Below, one piece after another: positions 55,509 through 64,000 of a stretch of 64,000 bases of DNA. The first letter of the stretch is position 1. Every line of letters begins with the position of its first letter. The notes beneath the pieces are model-generated. The model was given only the letters and a program-made list of their open reading frames with translations. It did no database searches and had not been told where the DNA came from. The position numbers and the translations under genes are program-made. Location of the stretch: contig CALUOQ010000012.1 of assembly GCA_944322325.1 (NCBI GenBank), positions 1 to 64,000 of the forward strand. Direction: 5' to 3'. Source of the DNA: an uncultured Alloprevotella sp. (lineage in GTDB: Bacteria; Bacteroidota; Bacteroidia; Bacteroidales; Bacteroidaceae).

Positions 55509-56426
55509 ATGCCTATTCATAGTTTTGACATTCTGCTGGACTGTCTGGCCGACACCAAACGCCGCCCCCGTATCGCAGCGGTATGCCCTTACGACGAGTC
55601 GACACAGACGGCGCTGCTCCGCGCCCTGGAGCGACGTATTGCCGACTTAGTCCTCGTGGGCGATGCCGCACACATCGCGTCACTCAACACCCTGCAAACA
55701 TACGGCGACCGCGTTTGCTTGTATCCTGCCACAACCGCGGACGAAGCCGCAGCAGCAGCCGTCCGCTTGGTCCGCCAAGGCGAAGCCGACATCCTTATGA
55801 AAGGACTGCTGAACACCGACACCCTCCTGCATGCCATACTTGACAAAGAGCTGGGCCTGCTGCCACGCGGCAGGGTATTGACGCACGTCAGCGTGGCCGA
55901 ACTGCCCGGCTGGCGGCGCCTGCTCTTCTTTTCGGACGTAGCCGTCATCCCGCAACCTACGCTCGACCAACGCCGCGCCATCATTGACTACGGCGTAACA
56001 GTGTGCCGCACCTTCGGCATTGAGCAGCCCCGCGTGGCGCTACTCCACTACTCCGAAAAAGTCAACGAGAAATGCCCGCTGACGCTCGACTACCGCGAAC
56101 TGGTCCGCCGCGCTGAGGCCGACGAATGGGGCAACACCATTGTAGACGGCCCCATCGACCTGCGTTGCGCCCTCGACGAAACAAGCGAGCGCGTCAAAGG
56201 CATCGACTCGCCCCTCGGCGGCCGGGCTGACTTTCTGCACTTTCCCGACCTTGAGGCCGGCAACCTGTTCTACAAAACGCTGCCTTTCCTATGCGGCGCC
56301 CGGGTGGCCGGTATGCTGGCAGGGACATTGTGCCCCGTAGTGCTCAGCTCGCGCAGCGACAACGCCGACGACAAGTTCCTGAGCCTTGCCGTCGCCTTGT
56401 TCGTTGCTTCGCATCAACACACCTAA
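55509..56426 (+). CDS. ptb: phosphate butyryltransferase (phosphate acyltransferase)
   Basis: The 305-residue protein is of the phosphate acetyl/butyryltransferase family, with ADILMKGLLNTDTLLHAIL, LTHVSVAELPGW, the DGPIDLRCALD segment and SRSDNADDKFLS. It converts acyl-CoA to acyl phosphate. The butyrate kinase gene follows after 33 bases, so the pair makes ATP from butyryl-CoA or branched acyl-CoA. No good TAnnTTTG box was seen; TATCTTAG just upstream has one mismatch. Confidence 0.9.
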   Translation: MPIHSFDILLDCLADTKRRPRIAAVCPYDESTQTALLRALERRIADLVLVGDAAHIASLNTLQTYGDRVCLYPATTADEAAAAAVRLVRQGEADILMKGLLNTDTLLHAILDKELGLLPRGRVLTHVSVAELPGWRRLLFFSDVAVIPQPTLDQRRAIIDYGVTVCRTFGIEQPRVALLHYSEKVNEKCPLTLDYRELVRRAEADEWGNTIVDGPIDLRCALDETSERVKGIDSPLGGRADFLHFPDLEAGNLFYKTLPFLCGARVAGMLAGTLCPVVLSSRSDNADDKFLSLAVALFVASHQHT

Positions 56427-56459
56427 TCCCCCAACCCGAACCCCTCCTCACCGATACAC

Positions 56460-57521
56460 ATGACGATTCTTGCCATCAACCCCGGGTCGACTTCGACCAA
56501 GATAGCCGTTTACGACGACGAAAAACCGATCCTGCTCCACACAATTCACCACAGCGCCGAAGAACTGGCGGCTTTCGCTTGCATCACGGACCAGTACGCC
56601 ATGCGACGTGACCTCGTCCTGCGCGAGTTGGACCGGGCTGGCATCCCGCTACATTTCGATGCTGTCATCGGACGCGGTGCGCTGACCAAGCCTATCACGG
56701 GCGGCGTCTACGAAATCAACGACGCCATGCGCCGCGACGCGGAGCAAGCGCCGCGCAAACACGCCTGCAACCTGGGCTGCCTCATCGCAGCCGAACTGGC
56801 CGCCCGCATTCCCGGATGCCGCGCCCTGACGGCTGACCCTGTCGTCGTGGACGAGCTTGACGACATCGCCCGCCTCACGGGTTCGCCCCTGCTGCCCAGA
56901 CGTTCTATCTGGCACGCCCTCAACCAACGCGCCATCGCCCGGCGTTACGCCCGCGAGCAAGGGCTGCACTACGAAGACCTGAACCTTATCGTCTGCCACC
57001 TCGGCGGAGGTATCACCGTGGCGGCCCACAGGCAGGGACGCGCCGTCGACGTGAACAACGGGCTTGACGGCGAAGGCCCCATGTCGCCCGAACGGGCTGG
57101 CACGCTGCCCACAGGCGAACTCATCAACCTCTGCTTCAGCGGGAAATTTACGCGCGAAGAGCTGTTACGCCGCATCTCGGGCCACGCCGGCCTGGTGGCA
57201 CACTTGGGGACGACGGACATGAAGGAAATCCTGGAGCGCATAGAGCGTGGCGACGAGCACGCCCGTACCGTCGTCGATGCCATGATTTTCCAAATAGCCA
57301 AAGCCATCGGGGCCGAAGCGACTGTACTCTACGGCAAAGTCGACGCCATCCTGCTCACGGGCGGACTGGCCTACGCCACTTACATCACGTCGCGCATCCG
57401 CCAACGTGTCCGCTTCATCGCACCCGTGGCCGTCTTTCCCGGGCAGGACGAGATGCAGGCCTTGGCGCTCAACGCCCTTGCCGCCCTGCGCGGCCAACGC
57501 GAAGTAAGGGTGTACGAGTAA
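56460..57521 (+). CDS. buk: butyrate kinase
   Basis: The 353-residue ASKHA-fold kinase shows LAINPGSTSTKIAVYDD, CHLGGGITVAAH and ILLTGGLAYA. It transfers phosphate from acyl phosphate to ADP, giving butyrate or branched-chain acids and ATP. It pairs with the ptb gene upstream. A perfect 48-bp palindrome follows. Confidence 0.93.
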   Translation: MTILAINPGSTSTKIAVYDDEKPILLHTIHHSAEELAAFACITDQYAMRRDLVLRELDRAGIPLHFDAVIGRGALTKPITGGVYEINDAMRRDAEQAPRKHACNLGCLIAAELAARIPGCRALTADPVVVDELDDIARLTGSPLLPRRSIWHALNQRAIARRYAREQGLHYEDLNLIVCHLGGGITVAAHRQGRAVDVNNGLDGEGPMSPERAGTLPTGELINLCFSGKFTREELLRRISGHAGLVAHLGTTDMKEILERIERGDEHARTVVDAMIFQIAKAIGAEATVLYGKVDAILLTGGLAYATYITSRIRQRVRFIAPVAVFPGQDEMQALALNALAALRGQREVRVYE

Positions 57522-57548
57522 ATCACGACGATAGGCCCATCCAAAAGA

Positions 57549-57596
57549 AACGTCGACCTCCCCGCTTCGCCATGGCGAAGCGGGGAGGTCGACGTT
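57549..57596. terminator. perfect 48-bp palindrome between buk and HU
   Basis: Bases 57549-57572 are the exact reverse complement of 57573-57596 (left arm AACGTCGACCTCCCCGCTTC and GCCA). It lies between convergent genes and should terminate both; the flanking T/A runs are short. Confidence 0.8.
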
Positions 57597-57623
57597 AGGA
57601 TTCTCCCGAAAACGGGAAATAAA

Positions 57624-57896
57624 TCAATTCAAGCCTTCTGCCAATTCAGCTCCAGCCTTGAACTTAATCACCTTCTTGGCCGGAATCTCAATCTTAGCCT
57701 TGGTTGCCGGATTAATGCCCGTGCGAGCGGGACGCTCAGCGACAGCAAATGTACCGAAACCGATAAGGGCTACTTTGTCATTGGCCTTCAGCGCGCCGGC
57801 AATGGCGCCGAGAGCTGCATCCAATGCATTCTTTGCATCTGCTTTGGTCAAATTAGCGCCCGCAGCGATAGCGCTTACAAGATCTGCTTTGTTCAT
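57624..57896 (-). CDS. HU-family DNA-binding protein
   Basis: The 90-residue nucleoid protein begins MNKADLVSAIAAGANLTKAD and has the family signature with GFGTFAVAERPARTGINP and the DNA-grasping arm around RTGINPATKAKIEIPA. It bends DNA non-specifically as a dimer. A consensus promoter lies just upstream. Confidence 0.96.
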   Translation of the reverse strand: MNKADLVSAIAAGANLTKADAKNALDAALGAIAGALKANDKVALIGFGTFAVAERPARTGINPATKAKIEIPAKKVIKFKAGAELAEGLN

Positions 57897-57955
57897 AACT
57901 TAACAGGTATTGAAAATGTGAGTAGTTACTATGTTCAGTATCGTCAACGACGTGA

Positions 57956-57987
57956 CAAATATAAAGCAAGTTTCCGGCTCGTACAAA
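57956..57987 (-). promoter_or_regulatory. Bacteroidota promoter of the HU gene
   Basis: On the minus strand, TTTG (57984-57987) and TATATTTG (57956-57963) are 20 bases apart, a full consensus match, 60 bases before ATG 57896. Confidence 0.8.
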
Positions 57988-58110
57988 GAAAACATTCTTT
58001 TTTTCGCACACAGGATTGAAAAAACTACGAAACGGTCCTGAAAATGCCACGTCTGCCTATCCGAACCGCCCGTCTTCCCCACGAATCTGGCACGATATCC
58101 AAAGGCTGCC

Positions 58111-60417
58111 TCAACGTACTATCGTAATCTTTGCGGCAGCTCCTTCCTTGCCGTCGGCCGTCGAGGCCATCACGAAATAGACGCCCGAGGGCACCCGACG
58201 CCCCGCCCGGTCACGGCCGTCCCACGTGAAGACACCGCCGACGGCGGTTCCGGCTGCTACAACCTGCCCGCCGGTCCGCGTAATCTTGATGTCGGCGCTC
58301 TCAGGAAGCCCGCTGACCGTGATACGTCCGTAGTAGCCCGGCCTGACAGGGTTGGGATACACTCGAATCTGGTCGCCGCTGATGCTGACGGCGTCAGCAG
58401 CCGTACCGGCCTCATAGGCCACAATGCCGCGGTCAGTACCAATCATCACCACACCCGTCGATTCATTCACCGCAAGGGAATAAACCACATTTGAGGGTAG
58501 TGGTGAATTTTCGGTCGTAAAGTGATGGACAGTCGTCACGCCGTCGGGCGAAGTAACAAAAACGCCGTCCTCAGCCGTGCCAAACCACTTGCGGTCGAGC
58601 GCGTCGACCGCAATCGCATTGATAGCCACACCGGAAAGCAGATAATCGGCATAGTTCGTGCCATCGTTGCGGGGCACTTTCACCTGAGTGACGGTGAAAT
58701 CGTCTGCGAACCACTCGTCGGGCTGCTCGATGAGATACGGTCCCGTGGCCGTACCAAACCAAATCCGGCCGCTCTTGTCCTCCACGACTGAACTGGTTCC
58801 GGTAAACTCGCAAGCCGTACCGTCCTCGTTGGTAGCACTGGCACGGAAACGGGAGCGGTCGTCATCGCGGTTTTCAAAGGTGCCGTTCAGATCAAGGCAG
58901 TAGAGCCCATCATCGGAGTAAGCCGTCTCACGACGCGAAGTGACCCACAGGCGACCGGAAGAGTCGAAAAGCGTACGCTCGCACGTGGGGAACATGGCAA
59001 TGCTTTCGTCGTAAAACTCCTTCCAGCTGCCGTCAGGCCGCATGGCGCGCAGGACGGTGTCCACCTGGTTATTGATGATCCAAAGGTTGCCCCACGGATC
59101 GTAGTTCAAGCCGTCCGTCCGCACGTGGTAACGGCTACCTGCCACCATGGCACAGAGGGGACTGTTGTCCAAGTTATAACATTTCACGTAACGGCCATCC
59201 CGGTATTCAAACAAGCCACCTCCGGCTGCCGTGGCAAAGTGATGTGCAACATCGGCGGGGTCCTGCGCCACACTGGTAATGTTCAAGTAATTGGTATTGG
59301 CACGCCGGGCGATGTCGTCGTCGGGGAAATTGTACCAACTGCCGCCGGCATAACGCATGACGGTGCCCTCATAGTCAATACCTACGTAATTGAGCGAACC
59401 GCCGGCTACAAGGAGCGTATCGCCGACGTACGTCATATAATAACAGTAGTCGTGCACCGGACTGTCAGGCGAAAGGGCCGAACCGTGGACAGCCAACGTG
59501 TCGGCCGCGGCATCGAGGGCATACGGCTGCAGGCCGTTCAGCCCGCGCGACGCCCAATAAGTGCCACCCGAAGTGCGCGTCACTTCGTTGAAGTCGTTGT
59601 CCTGTATCCACTCCGTCAGCCGTTCGCTGGCGTCGAACTGCATCACGCGCGACGCGTTGCCGCAAAGGAGGTAGCTGGAGCCGTCCGTGTTCAAATAATA
59701 CAGGAACTGCGCATTCACCAGCACCCACTGGTTGTCGCGCCCGATGCGGAACAGTCCGCCACCCCAGCCCTGAAGATACAGGAAGTTGCGAAAAACAACC
59801 ATATTGGTACCCGCGAGGTTTGTGGCAGCCGTATGCCAGTTGCTACGGTCGAGCAAATTCGCCTGAAGCTCGCCATAAACCAGACTGTCGGCGACCGACG
59901 CATACAAGCGGTCGGCATAAATTGCCGTAGAGCGGACGTTGCCCACGGCATAGAAGTTCTCGAGCGTCGCGTCGGCAACGTTCACCACCTCGACGCCCTG
60001 CGTCATTGCAATGTATGCCCGACTGCCCTCGACGGCAAGATTATTGACTTGCTTGTCGGTGAGCTGACTGTTCATAAGACCGGGCAAGTTGACCACGGAA
60101 CCGTCGTCGTAAAGAAAATCGATATTGGCGTTAGTGTAAACGATGACCAGACAACCCTCTGCACGACAATAGGCTATCTGACTGATGCCCGAATCGCTCA
60201 AACCGTTCTGGCGCGAAAAAAGCTGAACCTCCTCGGTTTCCGGATGGTAACGAAACAGGTTCGTACTGCTCAGCGAGTAAATCCACTCGCCGGCCACGAC
60301 ATTGCGCGTCGCTTCCTTATAGGCTGGATACACGGTCCAATCTCCCAGCCGGGCACTGAGAGGCAAAACGGTCAGGAAGAGTTGCAGACTTAAGAGCAGC
60401 AGGCGTCGTCGGGTCAT
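58111..60417 (-). CDS. porZ: type IX secretion system protein PorZ
   Basis: The 768-residue protein matches PorZ in length and layout. It has a signal peptide (about 1-22) and a start LGDWTVYPAYKEATRNV. Two beta-propellers of two-component-regulator type follow (repeats such as GNLWIINN, GRLWVTSRR, GRIWFGTATGPY and RKWFGTAEDGVF). The C-terminal type A domain begins near VYPNPVRPGYYGRITVSG and ends with GVYFVMAS. PorZ is part of the attachment complex that transfers T9SS cargo to surface lipopolysaccharide. It follows rdgB by 14 bases in the same direction. Confidence 0.9.
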   Translation of the reverse strand: MTRRRLLLLSLQLFLTVLPLSARLGDWTVYPAYKEATRNVVAGEWIYSLSSTNLFRYHPETEEVQLFSRQNGLSDSGISQIAYCRAEGCLVIVYTNANIDFLYDDGSVVNLPGLMNSQLTDKQVNNLAVEGSRAYIAMTQGVEVVNVADATLENFYAVGNVRSTAIYADRLYASVADSLVYGELQANLLDRSNWHTAATNLAGTNMVVFRNFLYLQGWGGGLFRIGRDNQWVLVNAQFLYYLNTDGSSYLLCGNASRVMQFDASERLTEWIQDNDFNEVTRTSGGTYWASRGLNGLQPYALDAAADTLAVHGSALSPDSPVHDYCYYMTYVGDTLLVAGGSLNYVGIDYEGTVMRYAGGSWYNFPDDDIARRANTNYLNITSVAQDPADVAHHFATAAGGGLFEYRDGRYVKCYNLDNSPLCAMVAGSRYHVRTDGLNYDPWGNLWIINNQVDTVLRAMRPDGSWKEFYDESIAMFPTCERTLFDSSGRLWVTSRRETAYSDDGLYCLDLNGTFENRDDDRSRFRASATNEDGTACEFTGTSSVVEDKSGRIWFGTATGPYLIEQPDEWFADDFTVTQVKVPRNDGTNYADYLLSGVAINAIAVDALDRKWFGTAEDGVFVTSPDGVTTVHHFTTENSPLPSNVVYSLAVNESTGVVMIGTDRGIVAYEAGTAADAVSISGDQIRVYPNPVRPGYYGRITVSGLPESADIKITRTGGQVVAAGTAVGGVFTWDGRDRAGRRVPSGVYFVMASTADGKEGAAAKITIVR

Positions 60418-60431
60418 CGGTTAAAATGAAA

Positions 60432-61028
60432 TTAATGCGTCGTACAATCGTGGAGAAGGAAGTCGCAGAGCTGTGCCACCGCACGTCCGCGATGACTGAT
60501 GCGGTTTTTAGCGTCCGGCCCCATCTGCGCGAAAGTCAGACCGGTGTCTTCGGGAATAAAGACGGGGTCGTAGCCGAAACCTTCGGTGCCGCGCTTCTCG
60601 GTAGCGATGTGCCCTTCGACTTTTCCCTCGAACAAATGTTCCTCTCCGCTTATAATTAACGCAATAACGGTGCGAAATTGTGCACGACGGCTGTTTTTTT
60701 CTTTCAGTTCGTCGAGGAGCTTGCGCGTATTGGCTTCGGGGTCATGGCGGTCGGGGTAGGCATAACGCGCCGTGTGGACACCGGGTGCACCGTCGAGGGC
60801 TTCGACTTCGAGGCCGGTATCGTCGGCAAAACAATCGCAGTGATAGTGGTCGTAAACGTAGTGCGCCTTTTGCAGGGCGTTGCCCTCGAGCGTATCGGCC
60901 GTCTCGGGAATATCCGCATGGCAGTCGATGTCCGCAAGGCTGAGCACTTCGATCCTGTCGCCCAGCATGGCACGAATCTCGTTGAGCTTATGAACATTGT
61001 TGGTGGCAAAGACCAGTTTTCTTTTCAT
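60432..61028 (-). CDS. rdgB: RdgB/HAM1-type non-canonical purine NTP pyrophosphatase
   Basis: The 198-residue enzyme removes ITP, dITP and XTP from the nucleotide pool. It shows [37 protein letters not shown] and NRISHRGRA motifs. ATG 61028 ([11 protein letters not shown]) is preferred to 61037. It lies between the YitT-family gene (125 bases away) and porZ (14 bases away). Confidence 0.94.
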   Translation of the reverse strand: MKRKLVFATNNVHKLNEIRAMLGDRIEVLSLADIDCHADIPETADTLEGNALQKAHYVYDHYHCDCFADDTGLEVEALDGAPGVHTARYAYPDRHDPEANTRKLLDELKEKNSRRAQFRTVIALIISGEEHLFEGKVEGHIATEKRGTEGFGYDPVFIPEDTGLTFAQMGPDAKNRISHRGRAVAQLCDFLLHDCTTH

Positions 61029-61153
61029 TGTTTCCATATTATATAAATGTGTAACTACAAATCGCGGGCGGGGCAACCGTTCGTAGTCAGTCGGCGCCTC
61101 CGCCCGCGTATTCAGTGAGAATGAATTCAATCAGCCGCTTTCGGCCGCTTCCG

Positions 61154-62077
61154 TTACTTCACCTTGATCTTGTCAAAGCCTTCACCAAATACACCGATAA
61201 CCTTGCTCTGCGAAACGAAAGCGTTAGGGTCGATGTGCTTTATGATACGGAATATGTTCGTGCTCTCCCGTTTTTTGGCCAGAACGACGAGCACTTTGCG
61301 CTCGTTCTTCGTGTACCAGCCCTGCCCATCGAGCACGGTCACTCCTCGGCCAGTTTCGCTGATGGCGGCGGCTATGGCGTCGTACTCGCGCGAAAAGATG
61401 AAGAACTGCACCGACTGACGACCTCGGTCCATAACAAAATCAAGCAGGAGGTTGGAGATGATGAGCGTACAGTAGCCAAAGAGTAATTTCTGGAAACTTC
61501 CGACCGGCGTAAAGAAGCTCGACGTGATAATGATGATGTCGCAAAGCATCATCATCTGGCCGAGCGTCACGTCGCGGTACTTGTTGACGATGGATGCGAT
61601 AATATCCGTTCCGCCTGTACTGCCGTTGTTCAGAAAGATGATACCGAGACCGATACCTTCAAGCGCGGCTCCCATGACGCACGCCATGAAAGCCTGGTCG
61701 CCCACCAGCTGCGGAAGTCCTTGCGCACTGAGCTGATAATTGTCGGCTGCGAGAGTCGGCAATGCCTCCAGCAGTTCCTGCATCAACCCCAGCAGGAAGG
61801 TCAACATAAAGACGGCATAAATCGTCTTGACGCAGAACCTCCATCCCAAAACCTTGACGGCGACAATCAAGAGGAAGATGTTAACACCAAAATAAGTGAA
61901 CTGCACGGGAAAACCCGTCGTGTAGAAAATCACGGCTCCTAGACCTGCCACGCCGCCCGTAGTAATCTGATAAGGCAGCTGGAAGAAAGTGAACCCGATG
62001 GCGTAGCAAATCAAGCCCAGCGTTATCGACAAATAGTCGCGGGCTTCCTGAAAGACATTGATGCGATAGGTTTTCAT
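61154..62077 (-). CDS. YitT-family membrane protein with DUF2179 domain
   Basis: The 307-residue protein has about five or six membrane segments in its first 210 residues, with [15 protein letters not shown], the [15 protein letters not shown] and [18 protein letters not shown] motifs. A soluble C-terminal DUF2179 domain (about 222-305) has [17 protein letters not shown] and [10 protein letters not shown]. The function of the family is not known. ATG 62077 overlaps the leuS stop (ATGA), so translation is coupled to leuS. Confidence 0.9.
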   Translation of the reverse strand: MKTYRINVFQEARDYLSITLGLICYAIGFTFFQLPYQITTGGVAGLGAVIFYTTGFPVQFTYFGVNIFLLIVAVKVLGWRFCVKTIYAVFMLTFLLGLMQELLEALPTLAADNYQLSAQGLPQLVGDQAFMACVMGAALEGIGLGIIFLNNGSTGGTDIIASIVNKYRDVTLGQMMMLCDIIIITSSFFTPVGSFQKLLFGYCTLIISNLLLDFVMDRGRQSVQFFIFSREYDAIAAAISETGRGVTVLDGQGWYTKNERKVLVVLAKKRESTNIFRIIKHIDPNAFVSQSKVIGVFGEGFDKIKVK

Positions 62078-64000
62078 TTCTTTAGGACTATGTTTACAAT
62101 ACGTTTCGGCACCACAATAACTTTTACGACTTGCATTCCGGCGAGGTACTTAGCCGCCTGTTCCGACGCCAGCACGGTGCTTTCGACGTCGGCGTTGCTC
62201 GCGTCGGCGGGGAAGTCCATCGTAAATCGTGTCTTGCCGTTGAACGACACGGAGAGCGTCACCGTATCCTCCTTCAGGTAGGCTTCGTCGAACGCGGGCC
62301 ATGGGGCGTCGCACACGGTCGCCGTATGCCCCAACCGCTGCCAGAGTTCCTCGGCTACATGCGGCGTGAACGGCGCAATGAGCGTCACGACGGTTTCCAA
62401 CACCTGCCGCGAACGGCATTTCTGGCTGGCCAGTTCGCCCACCGCAATCATGAAGGCGGAAATCGCCGTGTTATAGGAAAAGACTTCAATGTCTTCGCTG
62501 ACTTTCTTGATGAGCTTATGCAGCGTTTTCAAGGACTCCTTTGCGGGAGTTTCATCGCTGACACAGAATGCACCATCGGCGTCGAAGAACAGATTCCAGA
62601 ACTTCCGGAGGAAGCGGGCGCAACCGTCGATGCCGTTGGAATCCCACGGCTTGCTCTGGTTGATAGGCCCGAGGAACATCTCGTAGAGACGGAGCGTATC
62701 AGCGCCGTAACGCTCGATGATCATGTCGGGATTGACGACGTTAAACATCGACTTGGACATTTTCTCGACGGCCCAGCCGCACACATACTTGCCGTCCTCA
62801 AGAATAAAGTCGGCCGTGGCATACTCCGGACGCCAGGCCTTGAAGCGATCGAGGTCGAGGACATCGTTCTCGACGAGGTTGACGTCAACATGGATAGGCG
62901 TGACGTCATAGCCATCCTTCAAACCGAGCGAGACGAACGTGTTGGTGTCCTTGACGCGGTAGACGAAGTTCGAACGTCCCTGAATCATTCCCTGATTGAC
63001 GAGCTTCTGGAACGGTTCCTCGGTGCAGCTGTATCCGTAGTCGTGGAGGAATTTGTTCCAGAAACGACTGTAAATAAGATGACCGGTGGCATGCTCCGTT
63101 CCGCCGACATAGAGATCCACATTCTTCCAATAATTGTCGGCCTCGGCGCTGACAAGGGCCTTGTCATTGTGCGGGTCCATATAACGAAGGTAGTAGGCCG
63201 ACGAACCGGCGAAACCGGGCATTGTATTGAGTTCCAAGGGGAACACGGTGCAGTTATCGATGCGGGTGTTGTCCACGACGCAGCGCGCCTCGGTGTCCCA
63301 CGCCCAACGGGCGGCATGACCGAGAGGCGGTTCGCCGCTCTCGGTCGGCTCGTAGGTCTTCACCTCGGGCAGCTCGAGCGGCAGACAATCCTCAGGAATG
63401 AGCTGCGGCATACCATCCTTGTAGTAAACGGGGAAAGGCTCACCCCAGTAACGCTGGCGACTGAAAATGGCATCGCGCAGGCGGTAGTTGACTTTCACAC
63501 GACCGAGGTGATGCTCGCTGACATACTTTTTCGTCGCAGCAATGGCCTCCTTGACCGTCAGGCCGTTCAGCGAGAAATCCACATAAGGCTTCACGTCGGG
63601 ACGGGGGGAGTTGCAAACGATGCCTTCCTTGGCGTCGAAGCTCTCCTCACTGACATCGCATCCCTCAATGAGGGGAATGACGGGCAGGCCAAAGTGACGG
63701 GCAAAGGCATAGTCGCGGCTGTCGTGTGCCGGCACGGCCATGATGGCTCCCGTGCCATAGCCAGCCAACACATAGTCGCTCACCCACACGGGGATGGCTT
63801 CGCCCGTAAAGGGGTTGATGGCGTACGAACCGGTGAAGACTCCGGTCACGCGACGGTCGGCTATGCGTTCGCGCTCGGTGCGCTTCTTCGTGGCCTCGAG
63901 ATAAGCGTCAACTTCAGTTCGTTGGGTGTCGGTCGTCAGTTGTGCGACGAGTTCGCTTTCGGGGGCAAGCACCATGAACGTCACGCCGAACATCGTGTCG
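62074..64000 (-). CDS. leuS: leucyl-tRNA synthetase, 3' part (start beyond right edge)
   Basis: The visible 642 residues cover much of the CP1 editing domain ([21 protein letters not shown]), the catalytic core after it with a KMSKS loop ([11 protein letters not shown]), the anticodon-binding domain and the C-terminal domain. The HIGH motif lies outside the window. It charges tRNA-Leu and edits near-cognate products. The gene stops at 62074 with an overlap onto the YitT gene. Confidence 0.95.
   Translation of the reverse strand, partial: DTMFGVTFMVLAPESELVAQLTTDTQRTEVDAYLEATKKRTERERIADRRVTGVFTGSYAINPFTGEAIPVWVSDYVLAGYGTGAIMAVPAHDSRDYAFARHFGLPVIPLIEGCDVSEESFDAKEGIVCNSPRPDVKPYVDFSLNGLTVKEAIAATKKYVSEHHLGRVKVNYRLRDAIFSRQRYWGEPFPVYYKDGMPQLIPEDCLPLELPEVKTYEPTESGEPPLGHAARWAWDTEARCVVDNTRIDNCTVFPLELNTMPGFAGSSAYYLRYMDPHNDKALVSAEADNYWKNVDLYVGGTEHATGHLIYSRFWNKFLHDYGYSCTEEPFQKLVNQGMIQGRSNFVYRVKDTNTFVSLGLKDGYDVTPIHVDVNLVENDVLDLDRFKAWRPEYATADFILEDGKYVCGWAVEKMSKSMFNVVNPDMIIERYGADTLRLYEMFLGPINQSKPWDSNGIDGCARFLRKFWNLFFDADGAFCVSDETPAKESLKTLHKLIKKVSEDIEVFSYNTAISAFMIAVGELASQKCRSRQVLETVVTLIAPFTPHVAEELWQRLGHTATVCDAPWPAFDEAYLKEDTVTLSVSFNGKTRFTMDFPADASNADVESTVLASEQAAKYLAGMQVVKVIVVPKRIVNIVLKK

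Overview
This window is a stretch of chromosome from a Bacteroidota organism, most likely a high-GC member of the Bacteroidales close to Prevotella (inference). Three things point there. About 19 transcription units carry the Bacteroidota -7 box TAnnTTTG a short way upstream. Several secreted proteins end in type IX secretion (T9SS) style C-terminal domains, and PorZ, a T9SS component, is encoded here. The leu operon order and the BspA-like, GH95, DUF4954 and RmuC genes also fit. I see no rRNA, tRNA, CRISPR array, intact insertion sequence or SusC/SusD pair.

Layout. 1-1616 is AT-richer and holds the end of an unknown gene and a frameshifted BspA-like leucine-rich-repeat pseudogene. 1757-3680 holds rpsU, a fructokinase-type sugar kinase and a convergent Nim-like flavoprotein, with a 22-bp-period palindrome array between the last two. 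3858-21130 is a secreted-hydrolase region: a GH31 enzyme with FN3, F5/8C, dockerin-like and cohesin-like modules, a small protein, an MscS channel, a GH95 alpha-L-fucosidase, a C1 peptidase with LamG/PKD modules, an M64 peptidase and a GH36 alpha-galactosidase. 22032-29945 is one long probable operon: an ABC ATPase and membrane partner, a YtrA-like GntR regulator, then a MacB-type ABC pump with its membrane fusion protein and TolC-like channel. 30339-35679 is a tightly coupled set (GH3-family enzyme, Ig-like lipoprotein, DUF3108 protein, pdxB). 35718-39016 on the minus strand holds rmuC, an epimerase and a PAP2 protein. 39257-42845 holds a large surface protein and a second frameshifted gene.

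43036-51616 is the leucine operon: a possible Leu-rich leader peptide, leuA, a small membrane protein, leuC, leuD, a citramalate/isopropylmalate synthase paralogue, a thioredoxin-fold lipoprotein-like protein, and leuB. It is followed by a small conserved-looking minus gene, a short DUF4954 protein, class I fumarase, phosphate butyryltransferase and butyrate kinase. 57624-64000 on the minus strand holds HU, porZ, rdgB, a YitT-family membrane protein and the 3' part of leuS, which runs off the right edge.

Two points deserve most attention. First, the GH31 (subfamily 18-like), GH95 and GH36 enzymes together have the activities needed to remove the A, H and B blood-group sugars (alpha-GalNAc, alpha-1,2-Fuc, alpha-Gal) from mucin-type glycans, and they sit beside two secreted peptidases. 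Second, three copies of an intergenic repeat with palindromic cores and a promoter at the downstream end lie upstream of the C1/M64 operon, the ABC operon and the leu operon.
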